From Euonymus europaeus (lineage: Eukaryota; Streptophyta; Magnoliopsida; Celastrales; Celastraceae): a DNA stretch of 64,000 bases. Made by a program: the position numbers and the translations under genes. The notes beneath the pieces were generated by a model. The model saw only the letters and a program-made list of their open reading frames with translations. It was not told the origin of the DNA and ran no database searches. This document shows positions 11,490-24,205 of this stretch, one piece after another. The stretch is taken from contig OY756968.1 in NCBI GenBank assembly GCA_963580455.1, positions 16,957,996-17,021,995 on the forward strand, given 5' to 3'. How positions within the stretch are numbered: position 1 is the stretch's first letter; each line of letters begins with the position of its first letter.

Positions 11490-14400
11490 ATGGCTATAGA
11501 TGAAGCTAAAGTTGCAGGTTTCGAGAAATTTGATGGCACCGACTTCGCATATTGGCGTATGCTGATTGAAGACTTCTTGTATGGAAAGAAGATACACTTG
11601 CCTCTTCTTGGTAAGCAACCTGAAAAATGCTCGATGACGAGTGGAAGTTATTAGACAGACAGGTGTTGGGAGTTATTCGATTAACTCTGACACGGAGTGT
11701 TGCTCATAATGTTGCTAAAGCGACAACTACAAAGGAGCTCATGGATACATTATCAGAAATGTATGAGACGCCAACTGCGAATCATAAGGTGCACCTGATG
11801 AAAAAGTTATTCAACTTGAAGATGCAAGAAGGTACTCCTGTTGCCAAGCACTTGAATGAATTTAATGATATTGTTAATCAATTGGAGTCAGTTGAGATTG
11901 ACTTTGAAGATGAAGTGCGGGCATTGATCGTTTTTGTATCTTTGCCAAATAGTTGGGAGACTATGAGAACAGTAGTGAGTAATTCTACCGGCAAGCAGAA
12001 ACTTACCTACGGTGTTGTGAGAGATCAGATTCTGAGTGAAGAATCTAGAAGAAAAGATGCTGGAGAATCCTCAAGTTCTGGTTCAGCTTTGAATGTGAAT
12101 GACAGAGGCAGACAGTTTGACAGAGGTAGACAATCACATAGGAATTCTGGTCGCAGCAAATCCAGGCTAGGGAGAGGAAGAAGTAAGTCACGTTTTGGCA
12201 AGAAACAAGATGGTTGTTGGCATTGTGGCAAGCAAGGTCACACTAAGAAAAATTGTTGGGCTTTAAAGAAAGAAGACAATAAGAAGGTTGATGTCAACGC
12301 AGTAACCGATGATGGGCATGATGCTTTGTTGTTATCTGTTGACTCAAATACTGATTCGTGGGTTTTGGATTCAGGGGCTTCCTTCCATACCACGGCACAC
12401 CAAGAGATCATGCAGAACTATGTTGCCGGTAATTTTGGGAAGGTGTACTTAGCCGATTGTGAAGAATTGAAGATTGTGGGCATGGATGAAGTCAAAATAA
12501 AGAGTTCAAATGGTTTAGTTTGGGCTCTGCAGAAAGTCAAACATGTTCCGCAATTAAAGAAAAATCTGATTTCAGTTGGTCAGTTGGACGACAATGGCTA
12601 TTCTGTCAGATTTGGTGCTGGTGCATGGACAGTGACAAAGGGAGCAATGGTAATTTCTCGAGGTAAAAAGACTGGTACTCTTTATATGAATTCTGATTGC
12701 ACTGGTATTGTTGCTGTTGTAGAAGTACAGAGTGACTCAACTCGTTGGCATGAAAGACTTGGTCACATGAGTCTGAAGGGTATGAAAGAACTTGTGTCAA
12801 AGGGCAAACTTCCTAGAGTTTAGAAAATTCATCTTGACATGTGTGAGAGTTGCATTATGGGGAAGCAGAAGAAACTCAGTTTTTTGACAAGTGGAAGAAC
12901 ACTGAGGAAGAACAAACTTGATTTGGTGCACACTGATGTGTGGGGGCCTTCTCCAGTTAATTCTCTCGGTGGCTCCAGGTATTATGTTACATTTATTGAT
13001 GACTGCAGTAGAAAATTGTGGGTTCATTTTATGAAAAATAAATCTGATTTGTTTAGCATATTCAAGAAGTGGAAAGCTCTTGTTGAGACAGAAACAGGTT
13101 TGAAATTGAAGTTTCTGAGATCTGACAATGGCGGAGAGTATGTTGATAGTGATTTCAGGGAGTATCGTGCTACACATGGGATTAGGATGGAGAAAACTAT
13201 CCCAGGAACACCACAGCAGAATGGTGTTGCAGAACGGATGAACAGAACTATCAACGAACGTGCAAGAAGTATGAGAATTCATTCGGGGCTGCCTAAAGTG
13301 TTTTGGGCTGATGCGGTTAACACTACTGCTTATTTGATTAATCGAAGTCCATCAGTACCACTGGAGAATAAATTACCTGAAGAAGTTTGGAGTGGTAAAG
13401 AGGTAAAACTTTCACACCTTCGAGTGTTTGGTTGTGTTTCTTATGTACATGTTGATTCTGATAGTCGCAGCAAGCTTGATGCTAAATTGAGGAAGTGTTT
13501 CTTCATTGGTTATGGAGATGAGCAGTATGGCTACAGGTTTTGGGATGAGCAGAACCGAAAGATTGTCAGAAGTCGGAATGTGATCTTTCATGAGAGTGTG
13601 ATGTACAAAGATAAATTAGAAGTTGATGTGAAAGCAGTACAAGAGCCTGAAACGGTTCATATCAGTATTCCAGAGTCTACATCAGTTGAGCAGGAAGTAG
13701 GCATTCCTCTTTTTCTACAGGATGATGATGTTGAACCAACCACTCCACCAATTGCTTTACAGAGGTCTACTAGAACAGTAAGAGCACCTGAACATTATTC
13801 TCCCTCTTTACATTATATTTTGTTGGCTGATAATAGTGAGCCAGAAAGTTTTGTAGAAGCTAAACATGATATGAGTGTGAAGAAGTGGGAGCTGGCTATG
13901 AAAGAGGAGATGGATTCTCTGATGAATAATCAGACTTGGGAGTTAGTAAAACTTCCAGCAGAAAAGAAAGCTTTGCACAATAAATGGGTGTATCGGGTCA
14001 AGGCAGAACATGATGGAAACAAACGGTACAAGGCTAGACTTGTTGTGAAAGGTTTTGAACAAAGGTACGATATTTATTATTCAGAAATTTTCTCTCCTGT
14101 AGTGAAGATGTCGATAATCAAAATGGTACTGGGAATTGTGGCTAGTGAGAATTTACATCTGGAGCAGCTAGATGTAAAGACAGCTTTTCTCCATGGTGAG
14201 TTGGAGGAAGTGATCTATATGCATCAGCCATAAGGGTTCTTAGTACCGGGAAAAGAAAAACTTATGTGTAAACTGAAGAAGAGCTTGTATGGTCTGAAAC
14301 AGGCTCTTAGACAGTGGAATTTGAAGTTTGATAACTTCATGATCAGTTCAGGTTACACAAGAAGTGAGCAAGATCATTGTTGTTATTTTAAACGGTTTGA

Positions 14401-15388
14401 TGAATCGTATATTATTTTGCTGTTGTATGTCGATGATATGTTGATTGCAGGATCAAGCATCAAGGAGATAAATAATCTGAAACAACAGCTGTCAAGCCAA
14501 TTTGAAATGAAGGATTTGGGGAATGCTAAGAAAATCCTTGGAATGAGAATTACAAGAGACAGAACCAAAGGTACTTTAAAACTTTCTCAATTTGAGTATG
14601 TGACGAAAGTTTTGAGCAGATTCAATATGGACAAAGCAAAGCCAGTTGCTACACCTTTGGGGAGTCATTTCAAGTTGTGCAAAGATCAGTCACCTAGAAG
14701 TGATGTTGAGTTGGAGCAAATGAGTAAGATTCCTTATGCTTTTGCTATTGGTTCCCTTATGTATGCTATGACTTGCACTCGCCCGGATATTGCTCATGCA
14801 GTGGGAGTAGTCAGCAGGTATATGAGTAATCCAAGAAAGAAGCACTGGGAAGTTGTGAAGTGGATTATGAGGTACTTGTGTGGAACTGTAGATTATGGGT
14901 TAACTTTCACTATAGGTGAATTGAAGTTGGAAGGGTTTGTAGATGCTGATTTGGCAGGTGATTTTGACAGTTGCAAGAGCACTACAACCTATATTTTTAC
15001 CTTGGGAGGTACTGCTGTTTCTTGGAGTTCCAAGTTACAGAAGGTTGTTGCTTTATCTTCTACTGAAGCATAATATGTTGCGATAACAGAAGCTGCAAAG
15101 GAGATGGAGGGGTTGCAAGAACTGATGGAAGTGTTGGGAAAAGGAAGCGGTAAAGGGGTTCTCTACAGTGACAGTCGGAGTGGTATATTCCTTGCTAAGA
15201 ATCCTGCCTTCCATTCTAATACTAAACACATTCGGAGGAGATATCATTATATCCGCCAAGTTCTCAAGGAAGGTTTGCTGAAGCTTGAGAAGGTGTGTGG
15301 GAATGAAAACCCGGCGGATGCTTTGACGAAGAGTGTGACAGTTGGTAAGCTAGAGCTATGCAAGGCTTCAGTTGGTCTTCTAGCTTGA
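11490..15388 (+). pseudogene. Gag-pol polyprotein of copia-2, broken
   Basis: The likely start is ATG 11490 (MAIDEAKVAGFEKFDG). A frameshift near 11625 moves reading into the frame of 11627-15388. Domains in order are: UBN2-type gag; a zinc knuckle CWHCGKQGHTKKNC (about 12217); protease WVLDSGASFHTT (about 12358); and pre-integrase HERLGHMSLKGM. TAG 12821-12823 follows. Integrase has the CESC zinc pair and acidic residues in HTDVWGP, RSDNGGEY and NGVAERMNRT. Reverse transcriptase has an intact YVDDMLIAG. TAA 14231-14233 and TAA 15071-15073 interrupt RT and RNase H (ADLAGDFDS...SSTEA). All three stops lie at positions where copia proteins normally have an ordinary codon (two are Glu positions). 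Apart from these breaks the protein is unusually well preserved. Confidence 0.94.
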
Positions 15389-15470
15389 AGATGGAGATTA
15401 GGGCTGCAGTGTGTGGTTATCAGTATAGGTGTTACTGATGTAACTGTTTTGACAGTTTCTTTATAGTATC

Positions 15471-15482
15471 CAAGTGGGAGAT
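15471..15482 (+). other. Polypurine tract of copia-2
   Basis: CAAGTGGGAGAT lies immediately before the 3' LTR, the standard plus-strand primer of plant copia elements. Confidence 0.85.
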
Positions 15483-15745
15483 TGTTAAGTCTGGATACTA
15501 TTTATTTTATTGGGTTAGTACACTGGGTTGTGTATTGGACCGGTTAGTGGAGTTTTTTGTCCCTAGAGTTTTCTATTTATATCCTCTCATTTCTCTTGTA
15601 ATAGATACCAAAATATTGAGAGAAGAAACACTCTGCAGTTGCCGTGGATGTAGGTCTTGTGAGCCGAACCACGTTAAATCTTCGTGTCTATTTGTTCTTA
15701 CTTTTTTTCTGTGATTGTGTGCTTGAGTCTGTTCTAGTTACAACA
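15483..15745 (+). repeat. 3' LTR of copia-2
   Basis: This LTR pairs with 10350-10629 and ends in GTTACAACA directly before the CATCT target duplication. Confidence 0.95.
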
Positions 15746-15750
15746 CATCT

Positions 15751-16579
15751 ATGATGGCCGCATAAACTGCTCGAGACAAGAAGAAGTCCAAAGATTCAAA
15801 GCATTCCACGCAACTTGTTCCACGATTTGTCTCAAATGATGCTGAGGCATTCCATGCTGCGTATTTTGGATCATGGGTCTAAATACTAAAAAGAACTTCC
15901 ACTTCAAGACTCTAGAAGATTTTGATCTTTCATACATCTTTCAGTCAAGCAGATTGGGTCCAATTTCTTCTTTGCCAGGTATGGCATGTCCCACTTTATT
16001 ATATGAATTCTTTTCAAATCTTTCTAACCTAGAAGATGAAGAAAATGGAATTGCTAATTGCTATGCACGGGCAATTTCATTTAAATTTTCTATTGAAAAG
16101 TTATCTTAGGTATTGGGTATACCCAGAGTTTCTAATGCTTTCTTTGATATGTTTGCCTTTTCTGAATCACCTCCATTGGAAGAAATTCACAAATATTTGA
16201 GGGAAGATAGAGGTGGTTATTTTGGGAAAAATCTTTTGTACCATTCTCTTAGATCCTCCCATAAGCTTCTTCATATATTTGTATAGTTCACCATGCTACC
16301 TACTGAACATCAAGGGGAACTAAATGAACGTTATTGTAGGTTACTTCATGTTATACTCTCTGGTCAGTCCATACGTTTGCCATATTTGATTTTTCAACAC
16401 ATCTTCTATGTTAAAGATCATCGAACTCGTGCAGTTTAGTTGCCCTATGGTGTAATTCTTACGAATTACATGAAGTCTCATGGGGTTGTTCCTCCTCCAG
16501 ATTTTGTTCCTCTTTGATCTACAATTAGCATTGTGATCAAAGATGATCCAAATGATGGTTCTCAGTCTACCCCATGCAT
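15751..16579 (+). pseudogene. Plant-transposon-protein ORF remnant
   Basis: The translation contains KKNFHFKTLEDFDLSYIFQ, GPISSLPGMACPTLLYEF, IHKYLREDRGGYFGKNLLYH and SGQSIRLPYLIFQHIF. This is the pattern of the 'putative plant transposon protein' domain (Pfam Transposase_32, PF20167 as I recall it), an ORF of unknown role found in plant LTR elements of Tat/Ogre-like type. At least one frame change (near 15880) and stops near 16108, 16285 and 16439 break it. The copia-2 element sits at its 5' side: ATG 10320 (MGKHKRE) just before the left target duplication may have been its start. A related but distinct ORF occurs at 34995. Confidence 0.75.
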
Positions 16580-18290
16580 GAATACCCCAAAAAATATGTG
16601 ATCTACCCCAAAAAATCCCCACAAATAAGGGTTTTCACTTCTCTCTTTCCTAGAAAAAACCTATTATACCCTTAAAAACTTGTCCCCCATTGGTTACAAG
16701 AAAGATTTGCCAAAAATGACGCTAAAAATATTGTACACGAATTGCATATTTGAACGGTTTGATCTCTTCAATGCGTTGTTTCATCATTAAACTTAAGGTG
16801 TCTGGACAACAGTGTCTAAACGGCTAAAAGAAGTGTCCAGAAACCTAGCACTTCTCAAAGTGTTGGGACCTGTTTTGCCTTCACATGTCTGGACAACCTA
16901 GTGATGTGTCTGAATGTCACTGCTTCCTTTCCGCTCTACCACTTGATTCTACTGCACGCGTCCGAACAATAATTTTGGTGTCTAAAGGATTGATTTTGAA
17001 TTTACCTTTTTGCCCCTATTTCCTACAAAGAAATCAAAAAAACAAGCAAGTCTTAAGTGAGATATAAAAATAACTATGTACACTAATTAGGTCCAAAAAT
17101 ACCTTAATTAAAGACAATGTACCTCAATTGTGTGGTACAAATATCAGTATCGAGCTGAAGCTACTTTGTACTTATTCTTTCGTTCATTTGTTCTACTCTC
17201 TTGATGACTTCTCTACTACTTATCAGTTGGAGAAGGCTAGTCGAGTTGTGGAGTAATATTTTTGCATTTTAACACTTTCTTATTGGCCTTTCATTGTTTT
17301 TTACCAAACTCCAACTTAGTTTCTCTCTTTTTTTCTATATAGATATGGCAAATGTGGGTGAATTTTTGAAGTTGTAGAATCTCATTGGATAACTAACAAG
17401 AAGACTTGGGACTCTAGTGAGGAAACCAAGCCAACCAAGGGCCTATGAGCAGCTAAAAGGGAAGGGAAAGGGGAATACCATTGTCTTGGCCCAAGTTACC
17501 ATTGATGTCCCTGAGATTCCGATCTATGTGCTTCTCTACTGAGGCTACCGAGGAGAAAACTACTCCTTGTCTTTTGAATCCTTTTCTACAAGGCTGCCTC
17601 CAATGCATATGATTGATGTCTACATTCCTAATTGGAAGCCCTTTTGTGAGATAGTGCCTCCAACCCTTGGGTGGCAATGGAGATGCCAGGCAAAGTGTCA
17701 ATGTTCTTATGACATGAACCGAGCTTCTCAGTTTCCCATTGAGGGGAAGAAAGAGGAGTTGAAGGCAAAGGTCACTATTTTAGGGAGGAGGAGGTGGAGA
17801 CGAAAAAGGTTGCTAAGGTTGATGGAGCTAGGATGTCTGAGGATGATTGAAAGGTCAAAGTTGAGGAATTCAATAAGTCATCTGACTTTAGCTTTACTTT
17901 TCAACAGGAAGACTTCTACTGCTTTTAGGATACTCTTAGGGAGGCAATAAGGGAATTGGTTTGCAAAGGCCTTAATGCTGAGGTGCTGACAGACCCTAGC
18001 TCGACGCTCAAGCTCAAGGGGAAGGATGATGAGGAGGTGGGACACACATGAAAGGGAGGACGATGAGGATATGAATATTGATAATTATGAAGATTTCTAA
18101 GAGACTCATTCTTCTGTCAAAATCTAAGTCATCTCGAAAAACTAAATGGAAACTATCGATCCTACTTGTCTATCTGCCAACCTTATCAAGGAGCTTCCTT
18201 CTAGGAGTAAGCCTCCCCCGAATACAGTATTGCTGGTGTTTATCTATCTCGAAATATCTGAACAATTTCTTTGGGCTATTTGTGGCATTG
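16580..18290. other. No gene recognised
   Basis: I see only short open frames (for example 17567-17950) without a familiar motif, low-complexity stretches, and a CTGGACAAC / TGTCTGGACAAC phrase repeated near 16800-16900. It may be the 3' continuation of the retroelement that carried the ORF at 15751, but nothing in the sequence proves that. Confidence 0.4.
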
Positions 18291-18316
18291 GGTTTTTTTT
18301 ATTAACTTTTAATAGT

Positions 18317-18352
<36 letters not shown>
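18317..18352. repeat. (TA)n(TG)n microsatellite
   Basis: About six TA units run directly into about twelve TG units. Confidence 0.95.
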
Positions 18353-18476
18353 AGATACTTAACCGAGGTATATTTAATGTTGTTTGGTCATTGTGACTTT
18401 GAAGTATTCTAAGTTATTATGTCGATTGAGACATATTAACTATTGCTCTCAACTATTGTAATATAGACACATTAAC

Positions 18477-18643
18477 TTGTAATATTGAACTAAGGCACAA
18501 TGAACATTGTTCAGCTATTGTAACTGATGTAAAAATACTCTTAAGTGCATAAGTGTACGTTTGTAATATTGAACTAAGGCACAATGAACATTGTTCCGCT
18601 ATTGTAACTGATGTAAAAATACTCTTAAGTGCATAAGTGTACG
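18477..18643. repeat. 84-bp tandem duplication
   Basis: Copies at 18477-18559 and 18561-18643 differ at one base (TTCAGCT versus TTCCGCT). Each ends in GTGCATAAGTGTACG, immediately upstream of repeat A. Confidence 0.95.
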
Positions 18644-18659
18644 GTAGCAGTGCAAAAAA

Positions 18660-20648
18660 TTTAAATATGAGATCAATCCCACAAATACAAGTTTAATCAA
18701 ATAGTGTACCAACTTTAATCTAAATAAAAAATTAAAATAAAGAGAATGTTGGCTGAGATATGAAATGATCAATTAAACAATCTAAAATGAAATTAAGATT
18801 CACGAAGAGATGATACTAAGGTATGACTTCACCAAGCAATCAAATTACAAGTTTATAAAGATCAAACATTCAATATTAATTCATATTATAAGGTCGATAA
18901 TTCGCTTTACTATGTTGATCCATGGAACATGACAACAACACTTATTATAAATACTAAACTAATATTGTTTGATGACGGTTTTTAATTCAGAATTATAAAC
19001 TCATTAAGAATAGAAGAACTTTTGCAACCAATAAACCATATCAAAGTAGTCGATGATTAATTTATCTAATTATAGTTCCACCAAAATACATGAATATAGA
19101 TCATTCACATGATTTAGCTAGATTAGTATATATATTAAACCTAATAATCAAGAAATCAAGCACATAATACACTTTGAAGCATGGAAATCAAAGACAATAA
19201 TCATGAATTGAATCGAATACTTGTAAGAAAGAATTAACTTGCAATCATCATTCTTAGCTAGGTCAAACCCTAGTAGCAAGTTTATTTACAACCTATAAGA
19301 ATAAATATAAAAGAAAGATTAGTGAAAACCATGTAACCAATAGTAGATTGAGGAGAGGAGAGTTGAGTAGCCGTTTCTTACAAGCGAGAGTGACTAATCT
19401 TCACAAAAATAAAGGTTGTTTTTCTAATAAGTATGGAGACCAATTTGTAGTGAATACAAGTCTCTAAAAGCTTCCATCAATTAGAGTATGCTTAAATCAT
19501 CAAAAAACCAATCAGAATAGGTTTCCTTCAAAATCAACATAATTCTCATCTGGCCCATAGGATCGATCGCTTATCAAGTGAAATCGGACACCTAATTTGC
19601 CTCATGCATTCTTTGTTTTCCTAGATGCTCGATCATGCGTTGGGTATGGTTGGGTGCCCAAATATGGTTTTTTATGAGTAACAGCTCGATTCTTCTCCTA
19701 ATGTGCTCCAATTGGGCTACTACTTCACTTCAACTCCCCTCGAATGAAATCATAAGAAATCTTGTAATATCAACTCAATAGTTAGTCAAAATGAGGTAAT
19801 TATGATAGAAAATATGCAACTAAATGTGGTCTAACTACACACATCAAATACTCTCACACTTATTCTTTTCTCGTCCTCGAGTAAAGCACCTAAAACAATA
19901 ACAACACATAGGTTCTATCTATGCCTTCATTATTCTCATAAATTTAAGCCACAAGATCGTAACCATAAATAATTCACTATGAATTCCACAAGAAAGGTTT
20001 CAATATAAACATAATCAACAAAATTGACACATCCGTCTCAAAGCACAAAGATATTCAAAGATCACAAAACTCTTAGGTTCAACTTCAAGTCTTACCAGAA
20101 TGTCACTCTAAAAGAAATCACTCTTAAAGTTGGCTATAATAAATCTCTCATATGTATGTGGGCGGAAGAGTATTATAGATGGAAGAGATGAAATCTCACA
20201 TACAAATGTAAGGAACTGATATCAGAGAGACAAATTATGCATGTAGATCTTTTCAAAGGAAATCACTTATCAAGAATCGTGAACCATGTCTCAAATTGCT
20301 CTCAAATTCAAACCAAATTATTTTCAAGATCATGTAGGACTTTTTGGCTTGTAATGTAAGGGTAAAAGGATAATAGTGTAGGCAAGAAGGATAATGAAAC
20401 ACATAAGTAAGCTCAAAGGGAACCATCAATATCAAATTAATGCATGCACATAACACCATCTCAACACTTAACACCATTTCTCTCAATCATACTACACTTT
20501 ACATTTTTTTCCTCCAAAATTCCCCACATCATTGGAACACAAACGGTCCCTTATTTTCTTCTCTTTTTCTCCACTTTTTCCATTTTCTTTTTTCGAATTT
20601 TTTCACTACTTTTCTTTCTTTCCTTTCAACCAACCATACCCCCACAAA
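18660..20648. repeat. Unclassified ~2-kb repeat, copy A
   Basis: This copy is collinear with copy B starting at 20650. Landmarks shared in the same order include CACCAAGCAAT, ATTGATCCATGG / GTTGATCCATGG, CAACAACAC / CAACACG with TATTATAAAT / TATTATTAAT, TAGTGAATACAAGTCT and TCTCGTCCTC. The block is AT-rich and non-coding. Such sequence occurs in the untranslated part of some plant LTR elements, but I could not assign it. Copy A ends where copy B begins, so the two are in tandem with a period of about 1990 bp. Confidence 0.75.
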
Positions 20649-22079
20649 AGTGTAATACGAGGTCGATCCTACAAAGACAAGTTTAAATCAATATTGTACC
20701 AAATTTATAATTAATTTAAATAATAACTAAATTAAAGATGATAATTGATGATTCATGAGTAATGAACAAGTAATTAAGTAAGCAAACGAGTGAGAAATTC
20801 AATGAGAAGAAACTAGAGTATGTCCTCACCAAGCAATTCAATTACACATTTATAAAAATAAAGCAACAATAACAATTTCGTTTGTAAGGTCATTCTTCAC
20901 TCAACTATATTGATCCATGGATTGTAGAAACAACACGTATTATTAATCCAAAACTAATCCAGTTTGATTGCAGCCTTTATATTCAGAATTAATAATCGAT
21001 TAAGTATAAAAGAACTATCACAACCAATTAACCCGCTAAATCCTGATCGGAGCTATCGACATTTAATTTTTCTAATTCCAGTTCTACCAAAAGATAGAAA
21101 TATGAATCCTGTATGTAATTTGGCTAGATGATTATATACCCTAATTCAAGAGGTGGCTAATCAATTAAACAAATGAAATACAACAATTAGAAACTAGAAC
21201 CTTGAATCAAATTGAAAGAATTTAATTTCCAATCATCATGCATGGCTAAATCATACCCTAATAAGGAGTTTAGTTACAACCCATAATGATAAACATCAAA
21301 TAAAAAGAAGAAAAAACCACAAGTTGGATGCTAGAATAAGGAGAGTTGGGTAGCCATTTTTACAAGTGAGAGCGATTGGTCTTCACAAAATTAAGCGTAA
21401 TATTCTCCTAGGTTTGGAGACCTATTTATAGTGAATACAAGTCTTAGAAAATTTCCTTCAATTAGTACTTTACTATTCCTAAACGGGTAGACAAACAGAA
21501 ACCAAATTGGAATAAATTTCCTTGATTTTCAGCTTCTAAAAATGTGTTTGACATCTGTACGGTCGAGCTTCTAAAGGGCATGAGAACGGTGAAATTTCCT
21601 AGAAAGATGTTGTCTTCTAGCACTCAACCCACGCTTGAGCATGGGAAGGGCGTGAGCAATTTTTCTTTGGGCAGCAGCTTCATTCCTTTTTCAAACATGC
21701 TCCAATTTTTACCATATCTTCCTACCAACTCTCCTACATTTAAAACATAATAATATTCAAGGCATTAACTCAATCTTAGCTAAAATGATAGGATTGTGAT
21801 TGAAAATATATATAAATAAATGTGGTTCAAAAATAGATACATCAAATATCTGCACACTTATTCATTTCTCGTCCTCTAGTAAGGTATCTAAAATAAGAGT
21901 AACACATGGGTTTCTATACCTTTATTATTCTCAGAAATTTAAGTTATTATAAGATTGTAACCATAAATAATCTACTACTAATCTATAAGAGAGGCTTTAC
22001 TATAAACAAATAAACACATCCATCTCAAAGCATATAGTTTTTCAAACATCACATAGTTCACTACAAGAAAATCAATGAT

Positions 22080-22300
22080 TACCGACAAAATTTATCGACG
22101 AAAAAGTTTCGTCGATAAATACCGACGGATTACATACGGATTAACAATGAAGTTTCCATTTTGAACATTATCGACGGATTTTTTTGTCGATAATATTTGG
22201 CGCCACTGTGGTAGGAAAATTTGCAATGAATTACGGACGGAATGTTTGTCATTAATCAAAACATTACCTACGAAATTTCATCCGTCAGTAATATTTTTTA
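22080..22300. repeat. Left subterminal repeats of CACTA-1
   Basis: There are multiple short motifs such as TACCGACGGAT, ATCGACGGAT, TTCGTCGATAA, ACGGACGGAA and CATCCGTCAGTAAT in alternating orientation. The same words recur at 27410-27540 and at 44330-44510. Confidence 0.85.
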
Positions 22301-22309
22301 GGATTATTT

Positions 22310-24205
22310 GGTGATAAGTCCTTTATATGGACTTCATATTCTATTTAGTCTTTTTGAAAAGTTTGTAACCCAATACATCCCCAATTATTTGAAGCTTAGC
22401 TCAATAAGGACAACTTTAAGTTTTAATCTCTATTAATGACAATTTTACTCTCCCCTCATTTAAACTTATCCTTATTTTTATTAGTACATGATTGCTCTTT
22501 ATTTAGAAATTAATTATTTTAATAAAATAAATATAAATACAATCTCATAAAGTCTGGTGAAAATTATGTTTCTTATCTATATATTTTTAAAGATAAACTA
22601 ATATTTTCACTTTTGATGAATCAAAGTGAAGAGTCGATCAACCAAAATTTTTTCTTTCATGAAAATTAAGTACATGGACTCACATGTATAAAATTTACTT
22701 GACTCAATAACATATGCATATGCATTAAAATCTGTGAATCATTATATTATCGAAATCAACAATGAAACACTTATGCATCAACAAAACATTATCCAATATA
22801 AATGTCAATATTTTTATTACATTCTTCACTAACAATCAAAGCCAATAACTTATGAAAATAATATCATAATAAAACTCAATTCATAATTTAAACAAAACCA
22901 AATATTAGAACAATTTTTAGCCTTTTTGGTGACTTTTAATAAAATCCTCTGAATTCTGAGTAAAAAATCCTCTGAATTCTGGATAAGAAATCCTCTGATT
23001 TTTTTTATTTTTATTTTACATAATTTCAAAAACTCTTCTGAATTTTTTTGGTGAGTTTTGTCAAATCCTCTGAATTCTTGAAAAGTTTGAGAAATCCTCT
23101 GATCATCTAAATTTTTGGTTGTTTTTTTGTTTGATTTTGATAAATCCTCTAAATTTTTTATAAAAAAATTAGAAGATTTCTGATAGTAAGGTATAAAGTT
23201 TAGGGTTTTGAGGTTTAAAATATTAGTGTTTAGAGTTTAGAATATATAGGAGATTATAATTTATTATTTATGATTTTAGGGTTTAGGACTTAAGGTTTAA
23301 GATTTAGGGTTTAGGAATATAAGTTAGTAAAATGTTATGATTTTCTTCTTATTTTTATAAATTCTTCTTAATTATTTATAAGATTTTTTGTTCAAAATTA
23401 AAACCAGAACTGTTAACATTCAGAGGATTTCTAAGAAATTCAGAGGATTTCTGAAAAATTCAGAGAATTTCTGGTTAAAAGGTTTAAAGTTTAAGAGTCC
23501 AGGGTTTAGAATATTAGAGTTTAGTGTTTAAAGTTTAGGATTTTGAGATTTAAGATTTTGGGGTTTAGAATTTAGAGTTTCGGGTTGTTTTTTCTTTGAT
23601 TTTCAAAAATTAATCTAATTTTTATTATATATTTTATGAAATCCTCTAAATTTTTTTGCTTAATTTCAAAAAAATTATGATTTATTTTGGTAAATTTTGC
23701 GAAATCCTCTAAATTTGAGACAAGTTTGTGAAATCCTCTGAATTTTTGATTGTTTTTTGTTTGATTTTTCGAAAATTTTATATATTTTTTTGATATATTT
23801 TTATGAAATCATCAGAATTTTTTTGCTTAATTTTGAAAACTCATTTAATTGGTTTTGATGAGTTTTGAGAAATCCTCTGAGTTTATTCAGAGGATTTGAC
23901 GAGTGAACATTTAAACATATCGATCATGGGTCTCATTGGAAAGAGTTTTTCGTGCAGATTTTGAATCTATTTTTTTTTAAAAAATCCGATGTGTATTTTG
24001 AGAGATAAAACTATTTTAAAATTTTTAAAAGAAAAAAAATAAGAAGAATCTGATGATGTCAGCATATGTCATCCACATAAGGACTTATTGGAATAAGGGT
24101 AGTTTTGTTCATAATTATTTAAAGGATGTTATAGAATATTGAAAAATTGAAGGTAGAAAATGGAATACATATTTTTATTAAAGAACTTATTAGTGAATTC
24201 CCTTA
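22310..24205. mobile_element. Probable foldback element nested in CACTA-1
   Basis: Near the left edge is GATAAGTCCTTTATATGG and near the right edge CACATAAGGACTTATTGG, roughly inverted. Just inside are ACAATTTTACTCTCCC and GGGTAGTTTTGTTC, also roughly inverted. CACTA-like subterminal words lie outside both edges (up to about 22300, and again at 24240-24265). Between them, AAATCCTCTGAATT-type words recur about a dozen times in both orientations (22930-23900). The borders are approximate, no target duplication was identified and no ORF is convincing. Confidence 0.45.

Larger units (their letters stand above)
10350..15745 (+). mobile_element. Ty1/copia retrotransposon, nearly complete (copia-2)
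   Basis: This 5396-bp element has LTRs of 280 and 263 bp, each starting TGTTAAGTCTGG and ending GTTACAACA. The 5-bp target duplication CATCT is perfect (10345-10349 and 15746-15750). A primer-binding site and a canonical AAGTGGGAGAT polypurine tract are present. Gag and pol lie in one frame from 11627 to 15388, broken by three stop codons and an upstream frameshift. The LTRs differ at about 8 of 262 aligned positions plus a 17-18-bp tandem expansion in the 5' LTR. Sequence style fits the Tork/Tnt1-like lineage (inference). It lies within a plant-transposon-protein ORF, which resumes after the right duplication. Confidence 0.96.

Noticed and set aside
17453..17950. Opposite-strand ORFs in the unassigned region
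   Set aside because: No recognisable domain on either strand and no splice or start context; left as unassigned sequence.
20440..20714. Phe-rich overlapping ORFs
   Set aside because: T/C-rich end of repeat copy A; three frames open at once and no start context or motif.
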